From the NCBI GenBank assembly GCA_025330725.1, contig JAIWND010000006.1:62001-126000 (forward strand): 64,000 bases of DNA, in the 5' to 3' direction. The notes beneath the pieces were generated by a model, which was given only the letters and a program-made list of their open reading frames with translations, ran no database searches and had not been told where the DNA came from. The DNA is from Chlamydoabsidia padenii. Its lineage: Eukaryota; Mucoromycota; Mucoromycetes; Mucorales; Cunninghamellaceae. Of this stretch, positions 1-10,803 are shown piece after piece. The position numbers were made by a program, and so were the translations under genes. Positions within the stretch are counted from its first letter, which is position 1, and the number at the start of each line of letters is the position of its first letter.

Positions 1-61
1 ACACGTCAACATTGATGAATGTCCTGTTATACTAATGAATCTTTTGTTAAACCTCAAATAG

Positions 62-481
62 AGCAAGTCAGGCAATTACCTTTACCGGGATCTCACAAAC
101 CAACCTTCAAGGCACCAGGATGTAAGTTTTTAAAATAGGTGATTATTGATGATACTCATTCTTTAATTCTATTCTACTATAGCTCGTACCAAAGATTCTC
201 GAATCGCTGCACCACAACGAAACGCCATTCCCGACGATTATCTACCACCCAACAACATTCTATTCTTGCAAAATTTGACCGAAACTACTTCTCAAGACTA
301 CCTCATCAAATTATTCGATACATACCCTGGCTTTAAAGAAGTGCGTATGATCCCCACTAAGAAGACTATTGCGTTTGTGGAATATGAAACGGATTATCAA
401 GCTTCCTTGGCGAAAATGGAATTGGCTAATCACTCTATTGATGATGATCATGTCATGAAGGTTACCTTTGCTAGAAAATAG
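62..481 (+). CDS. U1A/U2B''-type snRNP protein, 3' part
   Basis: This is the C-terminal part of a spliceosomal RRM protein of the U1A/U2B'' family, which binds an snRNA stem-loop in the U1 or U2 snRNP. Two exons are visible: 62-121 and 183-481, with a GT-AG intron at 122-182. Sequence 1-61 reads as the end of an upstream intron (CTAAT branch-like site, acceptor TAG at 59-61). The last exon carries a complete second RRM: an ILFLQNL RNP2-like strand and a KKTIAFVEYE RNP1-like strand, ending in VTFARK, which is typical of the family's C-terminus. The N-terminal RRM lies outside the window. An AATAAA-like signal follows near 645. Whether it is the U1A-only, U2B''-only or dual-function protein cannot be decided from this fragment. 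Confidence 0.88.
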
Positions 482-743
482 TGATTTGTTGACCCTTCCC
501 CATCCTCTCTCTCTCTCTCTCTTAAAAATAGTAAATCTTTGATTCTTTTTGTTTATATACATCCTTTTTATAAATGAACATTGCACTTCCGTTCAGTGTA
601 GTATACTCCCCCCTTCCACATCTATTATTAATGTCTATCTTGATTTAATAAACTATAGTATTCTATCTATCTATTGATACAATGGCAATTTGCTACTGAT
701 GATCATCTTGATTAGGCTCTACAAGGGAAATGCTAGGTGCACA

Positions 744-1440
744 GAATTTTGGAAGAGCACTATTTGCTCAATGGTGAACAGATGCTAATGATTAAAGTGG
801 CGATGTGAAGACTATAGCATATTCCCAACATACTTTACCGCCAAAGCCAAGCTCCAAGACCCTTGTGTCGGTATGTTCAGACTTGCGATGACTTTTACGT
901 ATCCTTTCTAAGAAAAAAGAAAAAAAAAAAGTGCGAAGAGGAACCAGATTTCATTTTCAGATCCTGCCTGCCTCTACTAAGATTTGGAAGAGCCCTACTC
1001 GCTCCAATTGTCAACGGATGCTAATGATTAAAGTGGCGGTGTGGACACTATAGCATATTTCCAACATAAGTCACCGCAAAAGCCAAGCTCCAAGACCCTT
1101 GTGTAGGTCAGTCCAGGTTTGCGATGACTTTTACTTGTCCTTTGTAAGAAAAAAAAAAAAGGTATGAAGGGGAACCAGATTTCATTTTCAGAACCCGCCT
1201 GCCTCTACTAAGATTTGGAAAGGGCTCTACTTGCTCCATTGTCAACGGATGCTAATGATTAAAGTGGTGATGTGGACACTATGGCATATTTCCAACATAA
1301 CTCACTGCAAAAATCAAGCTCCAAGACTCTAGTGTCGGTCAGTACAGACTTGCGATGACTTTTACCTTTACGATGAAGATGATTTTATTTTTTCTAGACA
1401 GATGGAGATTTCATTTTCAAACGCCGAACACCAAAATTCT
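744..1440. repeat. Three tandem copies of a ~230 bp repeat
   Basis: Three head-to-tail units begin near 744, 981 and 1212. Each contains a TTTGGAA-GC-CTA start, the string GATGCTAATGATTAAAGTGG, a TATTTCCAACATAA-like block, AAGCTCCAAGAC, GCGATGACTTTTAC, an A-run, and a TTTCATTTTCA(G/A)A..CCGCC end. The third copy is truncated and diverges at its 3' end. No plausible protein runs through the units. A related diverged copy lies at 62240-62580, so the family is dispersed as well as tandem. The unit ends resemble the promoter element described in the findings. Confidence 0.85.
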
Positions 1441-1775
1441 ACAAAGTCAAAAATGCATTGGGCCGGATAAGAAAAGGTGTCCAATTTGGAAGGAATGCAT
1501 AGGAAACTGTCTAATATTCTTATTTTTATTATCTTTATACTGTATAAATTGGAATCAAGTAAGTCTAGGGTACAAATATATAGTATCATTTGAATGACTA
1601 TGAGAAATATGAGTGTGTAAATTGTGTTATGTAGTGCGTAGAATGGTGGGATATGAATTTAGAATCTAAAAAGGACATAAAGAAATAAAAGCAGTATAGT
1701 CTCATATATGTATAAAAAAAATGCCGGAGGAGGTTGTCTAATATTTAAATAGGGGTGAAGAGGAACAAAGAAAAG

Positions 1776-2882
1776 CTACAACAATGAATCAGTGTCGGGA
1801 TTTGAAAATGCATGAAAAGTCGAAGGAGGGTACATATAGAAATCAGAAGGCGATAAAGTACGTTCCTGCAAGTCTTGTTGATATTGAGGACAAGTAGGGT
1901 AATTGTAGCCATCACCACCAAAGTTGGAATAAACACTAAGAGAAGGAGACAAGGAATCATTGGCATATTGAGGATGTGTCAAGTAGTATTGATTGGCCAC
2001 ACAAAAGTCGTTCAAAGCCGGAGTCGTAGCGGGATACATATCGTTAAGACCAGTGAAATTAACGGATTGTAATTGGTGAGGGACATCCATCGTCATCACC
2101 GTAGATTCATTCATAGAAGCAGCAGTTCCATGATCAATCAATGGAGACGAGTAGAATTTGGCTTGTTCTTTCATCAAGAAAAAAGTGGAATCTATCAGGC
2201 AATCGTGAGGGAGAGGCTGGTACATATCGGAGTCTGAATAAGGATAGGTGTTGTAAGAGGGCGAGGAAGACATGGACAAGGATAACGATGTCGAAGAAGG
2301 TGAGGGCATGGCAAAAAGATGAGGAGAATGATTGATGTTGTTGTTCATAGGAGAGAAAGACACCGAGTCCACACTGATGATAGGCATGGTATGTATTCTG
2401 TCGGGATTTGAATCTGCATGAGAGGGAGAAAGCATCTCAATCCCCGCTGAAGAAGAAGAAGAAGGCAGACGAGACAAACTAGATGAGTCACCATGATAAT
2501 AGATTTCCTTCATGAATTCATTGAGTTTCTTGGACTTGGAGGTAAATTCATCATGAGTACGGCGCTTGTAAGTACGGGTGCCATTCTTGGACTTTTTTTG
2601 CGGCATATACTTGTAGGAAGGGTATCGACGAGCATGTTCCAATTTCGCCAATGCTGCCTTTTTCACATAGGGCTCCTTTTCTTGAGGCGTCGCTTCTTTC
2701 CACCATTTGGAGATGATTTTTGAAATGTCACGATGATTGGCTCCCGGGCATTTTTCCAGAATCTCTTTTTGCTTATCTTGACGATACAACAAGAAGCAAT
2801 TCATGGGCCGAGGTACTTTGATGGGCTGGTCGATGACGGAATCAGTTGATGGTTTTGACTTTTGGACACGACGACGGGACAT
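1776..2882 (-). CDS. MATA-type HMG-box transcription factor
   Basis: This is a single-exon 368-aa protein, taking MSRRRVQKSK as the start; an in-frame ATG ten codons upstream (2912) is less likely. Residues about 24-95 form a MATA/Sox-class HMG box: RPMNCFLLYRQDKQ, then HRDISKIISKWW, then EKEPYVKKAALAKLEHARRYP. This is the sequence-specific DNA-binding subtype found in fungal mating-type and Ste11/Rop1-like regulators. The remainder is Ser/Pro/Tyr/Asn-rich and low complexity, with clusters such as SSSLSRLPSSSSSAG, consistent with an activation region. The sex-locus genes of Mucorales (tptA, rnhA) are not adjacent, so it is probably a developmental regulator rather than sexM or sexP. That last point is inference. 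Confidence 0.88.
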   Translation of the reverse strand: MSRRRVQKSKPSTDSVIDQPIKVPRPMNCFLLYRQDKQKEILEKCPGANHRDISKIISKWWKEATPQEKEPYVKKAALAKLEHARRYPSYKYMPQKKSKNGTRTYKRRTHDEFTSKSKKLNEFMKEIYYHGDSSSLSRLPSSSSSAGIEMLSPSHADSNPDRIHTMPIISVDSVSFSPMNNNINHSPHLFAMPSPSSTSLSLSMSSSPSYNTYPYSDSDMYQPLPHDCLIDSTFFLMKEQAKFYSSPLIDHGTAASMNESTVMTMDVPHQLQSVNFTGLNDMYPATTPALNDFCVANQYYLTHPQYANDSLSPSLSVYSNFGGDGYNYPTCPQYQQDLQERTLSPSDFYMYPPSTFHAFSNPDTDSLL

Positions 2883-3200
2883 GATGAAATGAAATAAGGA
2901 ATGAATGGGCACAGAAGAAGAGAGAAGAAAAAAAAAAGGTACCTGATTGTCTATAAAATGAAAGAAGGAATGAATGTTGGAAAGTGAAGAGAGGGAGAAA
3001 AAACAGTGAAAGGATGAAATGTGTCCTCTTATTTAAACCTTTTTGTGGATTATCCTTGCAGGTTCATTGCCATGTGTTAAAAAAAAAAAGCATAGGCGCC
3101 AACACATTGACAGCTAGGAGGGCCACTCCCTCCCTCTTTAACCCCAACCCCTACCGTCCAAATAAGGCATTCATGCTACATCGCAGTTCCAATGATTAAC
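2883..3200. other. Upstream region of the HMG-box gene
   Basis: AT-rich spacer with A-runs and a TATAAAATG-like string near 2953, which is about 70 bp before the HMG-box start on the minus strand. The region is the presumed promoter and 5' UTR. A GT-rich plus-strand open frame around 2984-3199 shows no recognisable domain. Confidence 0.4.
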
Positions 3201-3479
3201 AACAACAAAATAACATGTATTATTTTATTGTATGTATAAAAATAAGTAATCTACGTTCCTAAAATAATATATACTAGTATCCATATTGTTCAATCCATCG
3301 CTGGAATGTTTCCGGTTATTCTTGTAAGCACCTCCGCCCCCATCCAATCGGCCAATAGGTTTCCTAATAGACCCATCATCAGATGAACAAAATTTATCGT
3401 AGAGACAGACAATCAATTAGTCATCCGTTCTATATAGCAATCAATACCATAGTTGTAATATCATGTCATAATTACCTTG

Positions 3480-4000
3480 TGATTTGTTTCTTTAGCGCCT
3501 GCCTTTCACATCAAGTGGGTAGCTCCTATTGTTGGAGTAAACCAAGTTAAATCATCAGTCAGGTACAGATCAGCGTTCTAAAGCGAATTTGTTTTCATTG
3601 TTTATCTTTTACCTAGCCCGATTCATCCGAGTATATATATAAAAAAGGCACCAAACCTAAATCAACGTGGACATTTGTCAATCCAGGGATAACTTAAAAT
3701 AAAGAAGGAAACAAAACCGAGTAAATGGGAGAAGTCTGTTAATGATTCTGCATAATCCGGTATTCCCTCCTTTTTTATAAAATTTTCATTTTCTTTGTTT
3801 CTTGTCTTACCTTGACAGTACTTGGGGGGGGGGTTTTTTGTCATTACAGAATGTCACCTTTTCACTAATGCGAGCCACCCAAGTATCATTGCCACCGTAG
3901 TAATATAGTTCGCCATCAAGTGGGCGCCACCAATTAGAGTATAAAAGATCTATAAAGCATTGATTCTATAGTGAGTATGCATAACTTGTCATAGTCACTT
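3480..4000 (-). pseudogene. Exon-like fragments, possible gene relic
   Basis: On the minus strand around 3850-3960 there is a coding-like stretch reading DLLYSNWWRPLDGELYYYGG followed by NDTWVARISEKVTF, flanked by an AG acceptor (ACTATAG). A second related stretch near 3500-3545 repeats the DNA behind YSN...PLD but soon meets a stop. I do not recognise the protein. The repeated, partly broken structure suggests a degenerating gene or duplicated exon, but a live gene with unusual introns is not excluded. Confidence 0.3.
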
Positions 4001-4065
4001 CCCCCCCCCCAAGCATAACTAGTCAGTCAGTATCATCCCTCCCTTACTTTCTATCTTTCCAAATT

Positions 4066-4850
4066 TAGGATTCACATCGACTTCAATGTTTGTTCATTGA
4101 CACGTTTAGCATAGCGCTTGTAGCTTGAGCAGACCTAAAAATAAAGTATAAAGTCATTTATATAATAAATCAATATCAATCATTTTAAATTAGTTCGTTA
4201 ATGAGTCTATTCTTACCTTTTCCATTGATCAGACTAATAGAAATGATTTCCATATCAATACTTGGTGTTCCCGGAATTGAGCTTCCTACATCAAGACCAA
4301 AACGTGGGTTAGAATTTGGCTAGCTATATGCATATACCTGATATCACCGTACTGTCATTTTAATGTTTATGTTCTTGCCTTTTTATGATCATAGATGATG
4401 ACCTTTATATGACTATTCACCAATGTCATCATTCAAAAAGTTCCTAGAAAGATTCTATCAGATATTTGAATGTGTATTTCGGGTGGTGTAGGGTCTGTTA
4501 ATGTTAGGTATGCTACTAGGTATGAAATATAAAGTGATGATGAGCATAAAATACATGAATTCCCCCCTCCCCGCCCTCCAAATTATATGTTACCTACGTC
4601 ATATCGCCACCATTTCTATTTGCCAATTTGCGCTATGTATTTCATACCAGTTGCACATACTTGAAGACATCAACTTTACTGATATTCTCTTGACTTTGCG
4701 CCTTGAAAGTTGGTTCCAGAATCATGTTCTTTAAATCGTGCCTATTGGCTAAAATAAAGTCATTGTAGGCAGAGAAGTAAGTAAAAGCAAGTTGGTTGGT
4801 GAAATGTAAGTTGTCGATTTATAGTTACTTACAAATGAGGAGCATATTGG
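4066..4850 (-). CDS. Unidentified small multi-exon gene
   Basis: Several spliced pieces look coding on the minus strand. A first exon MLLI ends at a GTAAGT donor near 4832. A second exon (about 4724-4660) reads NRHDLKNMILEPTF then KAQSQENISKVDVF and ends at GTATGT. A third (about 4290-4222) reads GTPSIDMEIISISLINGK and ends at GTAAGA. A last short exon follows near 4125-4066. The phases of exons two and three do not join directly, so a further exon or a different donor is needed. The product is not recognised. Treat the boundaries as approximate. Confidence 0.35.
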
Positions 4851-5187
4851 TAGTGGCATAATTTATTCGTTAAAAAAAAAAAAAAAAAAGGTGTTCAGTG
4901 GTGTTAGTTACTCATGTTCAAAAGACAAAATAAAAAGACAATATAAATCCATTACTTACAAGTACCATCGCTTTCCAGTTTCATATATAAGAGAGGGTAT
5001 CATTGAATGTTTAAAAGAGGGAAGAGAAAAGCTAACCCAACGCATTTTTGCGTGAGAAAAAGAGAATTCGTTGATTGGCTAGAAATATTTAAACCCCGTG
5101 CAGGATCTGGCTCACATGCGTCCTTTTCTTCCAACTTTTTCTTCCCTTCCTCTTTTTATACCTCTTTTTTAATTTTTACTGATATCG

Positions 5188-8100
5188 ATGTTTAGTGGGA
5201 AGCCATCAAAACGGAATAGTACTTTACAAAAAGACACTACCAAGGATATTGATATTGATGACATTGAACACCTGTTGCATGACACTCTGACAAATGACGA
5301 GGATGATATCAATGAAAACGACTTTAACGATCCCGAACTACTGGTAAGAACAAAACAGACTAGAATTGTGTTTTAACTTGAAAGATGATACTCATATGTC
5401 TTTATTGTTAATATCCATTATTCTTCTTACATACTACAGGCTCAATTACAAGAACTAGCATCATCGTCTTCTCAAAAACAGGCGAAACCAACACAACCTT
5501 CAACGAAACATTCTGGCCGACCTTTGACTGCACAACAAAAAGGTGGTGATATGAACATTGACTTGGATTCCTATGCTGCTCTAGCCCAATCGGAGGATGA
5601 CGACATTCATGTAGAATTAAACGAAAGCGACTTTACAGATCCTCATTTACTAGTAAGTATACAGTGATTAATGTGAGTGCATCTTGCCAAACCTTACTAA
5701 CAAAAATTCTATCATCTTTTTTTTTTTTTTTCTTTTTACAGGAAGAACTCTCTGCTATCTCGTCAGCAACACCAATGGATATTGACAAACCACAACCCAA
5801 GACCACTGAACAGACCGAAAATGATGGATCATTATTGCAGCTGGTGAACATGGGATTTAGTCAAGCACAAGCGAAGAAGGCCCTGGATATGTTTGATAAT
5901 GATATGGAACGAGCTACAAACTTCCTTTTGGATACACCTCCATCTAAAGATAATTATCTGGGCAACAATGATATGGACATCGAGGATCAACAAACGACCG
6001 ACCGACATTCTCATGATGACACTTTTGCTGATCCAACAACACAACAACAACATCAGCATATCAACAACAAAGAGGATCCATCTTATTCTTCCTCAGCAGT
6101 ACCAACGACTATCGACAATCTTGATAATACTGTGGATCTCAAGGAAAAGGCCAAACTTCTTCAACAACAAGCTCTTCTCGCAAAGAAACAAGGTAACAAG
6201 AAAGAGGCAGTGGCGTTACTCCGGGAATCAAAATTACTTTTGCAACAACACCAACTGACTGAGCAACAAGAATCCGAGGATCACAATAATGTCTCTGTAT
6301 CGAAACCTTCCTTGGACACCAAAACACCTACTTCCATCTCTCCGGTCCTCAATCCAACAACAACAACAAAAGAAGATCTGTTGACCACCAACGAAACAAC
6401 GCTACCACCGCCATCATCATCATCTCCATCTTCAGTATCATCTATACCACCATCTACATTAACACCGTCGCCAGCATTGATCAAGGCACAACAGGATTTG
6501 CTTCAACGTGTGGTACAACTTCAAAGGGAATACAAAGAAGCAGCACACCATTACAAGGATCTTGGCAATTTGGTGGTCACCAAGGAAATGATTCAAATCT
6601 CGAAATCGTTATTGAAAACTGGCATCCAACTCAAACAACAACAACTTAACGAACAAGAGGTGGAACAAACTGGCAAACGACTTCCCGATCACCCAGATTT
6701 ATTCCTCGGCAACGGCAAACTTCGGTCAGCTCAACCAGTAACTCAATTCAACCAACCCACCATCGAACAAATGGAAGCACAACTCACTTACCAAATCGAC
6801 ATTTGCCATAATCTTGATATCCAATGCCGAGCATCCAACAAGAACAACCTGCAACAGGCCAATCTCCTTTCTTTAAAACAAGCTTTTGCCGCTGATTTGG
6901 TCACGCTACGGGCATCCCATGAAAGCTCTGGTGGGCCGTCGATTCCTTCTTTGCACTACGAACAGGTGAATTATGCTTATAAAAACATACTGGATTATCT
7001 ACCTTTGAACCAAATGGAATTGAAGATTATAAATGGCACAGGGATACAATCTTTGGATATTGGAACAGCGGTGGAACCTTTTGTTACCTGGGACTTTAGT
7101 GGTTGGCCTCCTGAAAATACAGCACAAGCACAACTAAACAAGGGGGAAACTCCAGTCATGAAGGGCACTGAACCTGGTAAGTTGAATTGGGAGGGGGGGG
7201 GACAACTTATTATAAGATGATATTCACATTTATACATGTTATATAGTATTTGACTTTACGATCTTGATTCCGATCACTCGTACTAATCGTTTATTTATGC
7301 GCCATCTACAACGAAAGAAATTACTACTAGAAGTCTTCCATGACAAGTATAACTATGGGTTTTTACGGCGACCTGTGTCAATCGGGAAAGTGGCGATTCC
7401 ATTGGACACATTATTGACGAAAACTACGATCTCAGGGTGGTTTGATGTAATTACTTGATTAGGATGAAGACTACATTGATATGATACACATTATTAATAT
7501 CTCTTTTATCACCTTTTTCGAATAGTTGGTGGATAACAATAGGAAGAAGACAGGTGGAAGGTTAAAAATTCAGCTTGGCTTATGCGAACCTTTGAATGGT
7601 CAAGATATTGTTACCCGAAGTGAACGTTGGCTTGTATTGGATGGACTTGGTCAACAAACTTCTCAATTGATGCATTCAGCTGGGTTAACCGACTCGGCTT
7701 ACCTCCCATCAACACCTACTAGCAATATACCGACCTCTGTATCAGTAACACCTTCTGCATCACCTTCAACTGCTATAACATCTCCACCTGTCATAACATC
7801 TTCACCCGTTAAAGCGGCTACTCAAGTACCATCTGATACAATGGACATAAACATACCTGACTCGATGAAAAAGCCTGATACATCGGATATCCCAGCTACC
7901 AATAACACTGAATTGGAAAATGCAGAAGAAGAAATCGACAGGTAAGTAGAACCATCATCATCAACACACACACACACACATGAAACTCACTTTTACTTTT
8001 TTCATTGTATTTTTAGTGTTGATGTATTGGTATCAAACATGGTATTGGAACATGAAATTAATGTTGCAAATGCAGCAATCAGTAAAGGCGTTACAACAAC

Positions 8101-8392
8101 AGAAGGATCATCATCACCAAGAACAAAGGAAGACTGGATGGATCGAAAACAAGCACTGGATATCAAGATGAACATGTTGGTGATTCAAGTACAAACCGGG
8201 ATGTTGGATATGCAAACTTATCTCGACAAGGTGGAACAGCGCATGAATCGGGATCGACAGCTGGCCTTGATTTTCAAGAAACACAATCGGTTGGATCTGG
8301 CGAAACTGGCTCTGTCACGCAAGAAAATCATGCAAGACGAACTGGAAGAAGCAAAGGCGGCGATGGCGGCACAAGCTGAAGAAGGCGATTGA
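5188..8392 (+). CDS. CC2D1/Lgd-like protein with UBA and C2 domains
   Basis: Exons 5188-5343, 5440-5652, 5742-7176, 7247-7446, 7526-7941 and 8017-8392 give a 931-aa protein, all with GT-AG introns. It resembles CC2D1A/B (Drosophila Lgd), cytosolic proteins that bind Snf7/CHMP4 and tune ESCRT-III on endosomes. In order: two acidic DxxD/E repeats ending in a DPELL or DPHLL motif; a UBA domain at about 152-192 (LLQLVNMGFSQAQAKKALD); a DM14-like helix at about 255-290 (AKLLQQQALLAKKQGNKKEA); Ser/Thr/Pro linkers; a second DM14-like segment at about 368-420; a C2 domain at about 545-700; and a C-terminal coiled coil at about 845-925. The UBA domain is not part of animal CC2D1 as I know it. The gene for its expected partner, Snf7, is in the same window at 45.3-46.1 kb. 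Confidence 0.85.
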
Positions 8393-8875
8393 TGGTAAAA
8401 TTGGTTGTATAGTTAGAATAACTTGGTATATATATATATATATCCTTTGCTGTTGTTGTTATTATGATGTGTGATGTATTATCTATTTATCAATAAAAAC
8501 ACGTTTTAAACATCTTTATTTGTAGGGCGGGTATTGATTGGCAGTTTTGGTTACTTGACAAATGCACTTTGAGGCGCCGATTCAATTCTGACAGGTTTTC
8601 TTGGTGGTCGATGGATATGCAAACACTTTTTTCTTCCTCTTAATTTGCTTGTAGGTATAACTCTACCAAAAAGAAAAAAGAAAAAGAAAAAAAGGACGAA
8701 GCCATCGGGTGTAGATGGATGGACTATATCGAAAAAAGAAAAGGATGAATGGATATAGGGTGGATGGATGGATGGATGGATGAATCAGTGGAAAAAAGCA
8801 CCTTGGAATGGACGACCCAGGTGTAGACGATCATCATACTAACGTTACATTGTAATAATTGCCCTGTAGATAACC
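8393..8875. other. Intergenic region between CC2D1-like and eL32
   Basis: Contains a (TA)n stretch near 8427, an AATAAA polyadenylation signal near 8493 for the upstream gene, a GGCGGGTATTGA element near 8525, A-rich runs, and a (GGAT)n microsatellite at about 8755-8783. This last part is the presumed promoter of the ribosomal protein gene. Confidence 0.6.
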
Positions 8876-9347
8876 ATGGTCACTCCTGCCGTTAAGCACA
8901 CTATTGTGAAGAAGCGCACTGCTACCTTCAAGCGTCATCAATCTAACCGCTTCATGCGTGTTGGTGTAAGTGACATTCTTGTGTGTGTACCAAAATCAAC
9001 CTCAATACTAATATCCCTTTCTTTTTTTTTTATGATAATAGGAATCCTGGAGAAAGCCCAAGGGTATTGACAGTTGTGTCCGTCGTCGATTCAAGGGTCA
9101 AGCTCCTATGCCCAAGATCGGTTATGGTTCCGCCAAGAAGACTCGCCACATGTTGCCCAACGGTTTCCGTAAATTCACTGTCTCCAACGTCCGTGAACTC
9201 GACTTGTTGTTGATGCACAACCGCTCTTATGCTGCTGAAATCGCCCACAACATCTCTTCCAAGAACCGTGTCACCATCCTCGAACGTGCTGCTCAACTCA
9301 ACGTCAAGGTCATCAACGCTGGTGCTCGTCTCCGATCCCAAGAATAA
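8876..9347 (+). CDS. rpl32: Ribosomal protein eL32 (60S subunit)
   Basis: Exons 8876-8965 and 9042-9347 with a GT-AG intron give 131 aa, the usual length for eL32. Family landmarks are unbroken: [66 protein letters not shown] and a terminal [11 protein letters not shown]. It is a structural component of the large cytosolic ribosomal subunit. The early intron after codon 30 is typical of highly expressed fungal ribosomal genes. Codons in exon 2 are C-ending and uniform (CGT, AAG, AAC), unlike most neighbours, as expected for high expression. Confidence 0.98.
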
Positions 9348-9581
9348 ATTAGTGTAGTTTAGTACTAGTCAACTATTCTTTATCTGTTTGTCACCAAAAT
9401 AAAAAACCAATTCTTCTTTATTGAACACAACAACATGTCAAGTCTTTTTTATTATTATTATTATCACTACATGTAACATTAATGGGTTGTGTGGAGGAGC
9501 GGGGGTTTAATTGATGTGTACAAAAGGTAAAGTAAAAAAAAAGAGGATGGGGAATGATACTGCATACAATTTAAAGGTGAT

Positions 9582-10535
9582 TTAGTTTACTTCGCTATCC
9601 AAGTTTTTGAGAGATCGGCATAGTGGACAATGGAAGTAGGTCCGCAAGAGGGGTCGACAACACTTGTAATGGAAGATATGACTACATGGTGACACAAATA
9701 TGGCCTGACCAGCTGTTATGCTATTCAAACAGATGCAGCAATCCTCCATCCTATATATATATAGAAAAAAAGAATCATCGGATTAGATTCAAGACATCAC
9801 AATTGTTTCATTTACATTTTTAGCTTGTTCTTTGAAACTTACGCATAAGCATTCAACAGTGGTCGATGGTAGATACGCACACGCAGATTGATGCACCTAA
9901 ATAGTTCTATATTCGTTTGTTTGATAAAAATAAAAAAGAGAGAAAGTAAGGAAGTGTGAGTGAATACATCTTTTGATGACCATTTAGTCTGTGAGTATTG
10001 CCTTTTTTTTTATTGTTCACATTTACCTTGTATACCTCCACGATAACTTGTTCCAATGCGTAGAATGTCGCCGTCAGTCAGTTCAAAATCTTCAGATTTC
10101 GTATTTGCAGGACTAAGGCGTTCAGAGTTCAAGAAGGTACCAGACGAAGACCCTAAATCCCGGATAAGTACCTATCATAAAAGAAAAGATTAGAAGGATG
10201 ATCAATGACTTTGATCATCCGTTTTTTGGTTTGTCTCCCCAGTCCCCCTATGATATCCCTATTTTCCAACACCATCCTTACACTTCCTTTCTTACCTTGT
10301 TGTTATCACCTATCCAGATTTCAGCATGCTGTCGACTGACCACTTTACTTTTGAATATAAGGCTGTTTGATTGCATCTTGTTTTCAGAATGTCGCCCCAC
10401 GTTAAGAGTGATGCCCTTCCGCATATCCCAGTCCAGAGGTCCAATCACTTGTGAATCAGCTTGGCCTTTTGCCGTTTGATCTAGTAGCTCGAATTGGAGT
10501 CGAGGAATAACAGTCTCCACAATCGAATGAATCAT
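9582..10535 (-). CDS. FHA-RING E3 ubiquitin ligase, Dma-like
   Basis: Exons 10535-10296, 10171-10027, 9906-9843 and 9750-9582 give 205 aa. An FHA domain spans about residues 20-130 (ITLNVGRHSEN; SRQHAEIW; LIRDLGSSSGTFLN; DGDILRIGTSYRGG). This is followed by RCINLRVRI and then a RING finger at about 152-195: CCICLNSITAG, SPCSHIFHYKC and CPLCR. This order matches the Dma1/Chfr-type mitotic checkpoint ligases, in which FHA binds phosphothreonine and RING recruits E2. The exon 3 acceptor was chosen at ATATAG (9908-9907), because the next AG gives a stop in frame. The protein is shorter than yeast Dma1/2, with almost no N-terminal extension. Confidence 0.86.
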
Positions 10536-10650
10536 TTCTGTTTATATTATGGTTTGATGATGTAAAAAAAAAAAGAGAGAGAGAGAGTAAGACCAGAAGA
10601 AGAGTAGATTAGACCTGCGTTTCACTTTTTTTAAAAGCAAGAATCCTGTC

Positions 10651-10663
10651 GGCGGGGTTTGAA
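10651..10663. promoter_or_regulatory. CGGGGTTTGAA element
   Basis: GGCGGGGTTTGAA lies 116-128 bp upstream of the FHA-RING start codon. It belongs to the recurring element described in the findings. Confidence 0.45.
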
Positions 10664-10803
10664 TGGTGCATATATTTCATTTTTCCACCATGATGATGTT
10701 ATATAATATCGTTTCTTTCTTTATTGTCCATACAAAAGTGTAAAATGTTATCCAAAATATATATGATGTTTTTTTTTGATTAGAGTGCTATCGATTTTGT
10801 TGG

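Noticed and set aside
744..1440. CRISPR-like array
   Set aside because: The units are ~230 bp, only three, without short spacer structure, and the genome is eukaryotic.
1355..1597. 80-codon plus-strand open frame in the third repeat unit
   Set aside because: It overlaps an equally open antisense frame, shows no domain or splice context, and covers repeat sequence.
1776..2882. Mating-type (sexM/sexP) assignment for the HMG-box gene
   Set aside because: The known sex-locus neighbours tptA and rnhA are not next to it, and many non-sex MATA-HMG genes exist in Mucorales.
5893..6258. Frames overlapping the CC2D1-like exon 3
   Set aside because: They arise from CAA/CAT-rich repeats read in other frames; composition is low complexity.
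9030..9341. 103-codon minus-strand frame opposite eL32
   Set aside because: Antisense shadow of a highly biased ribosomal protein exon.
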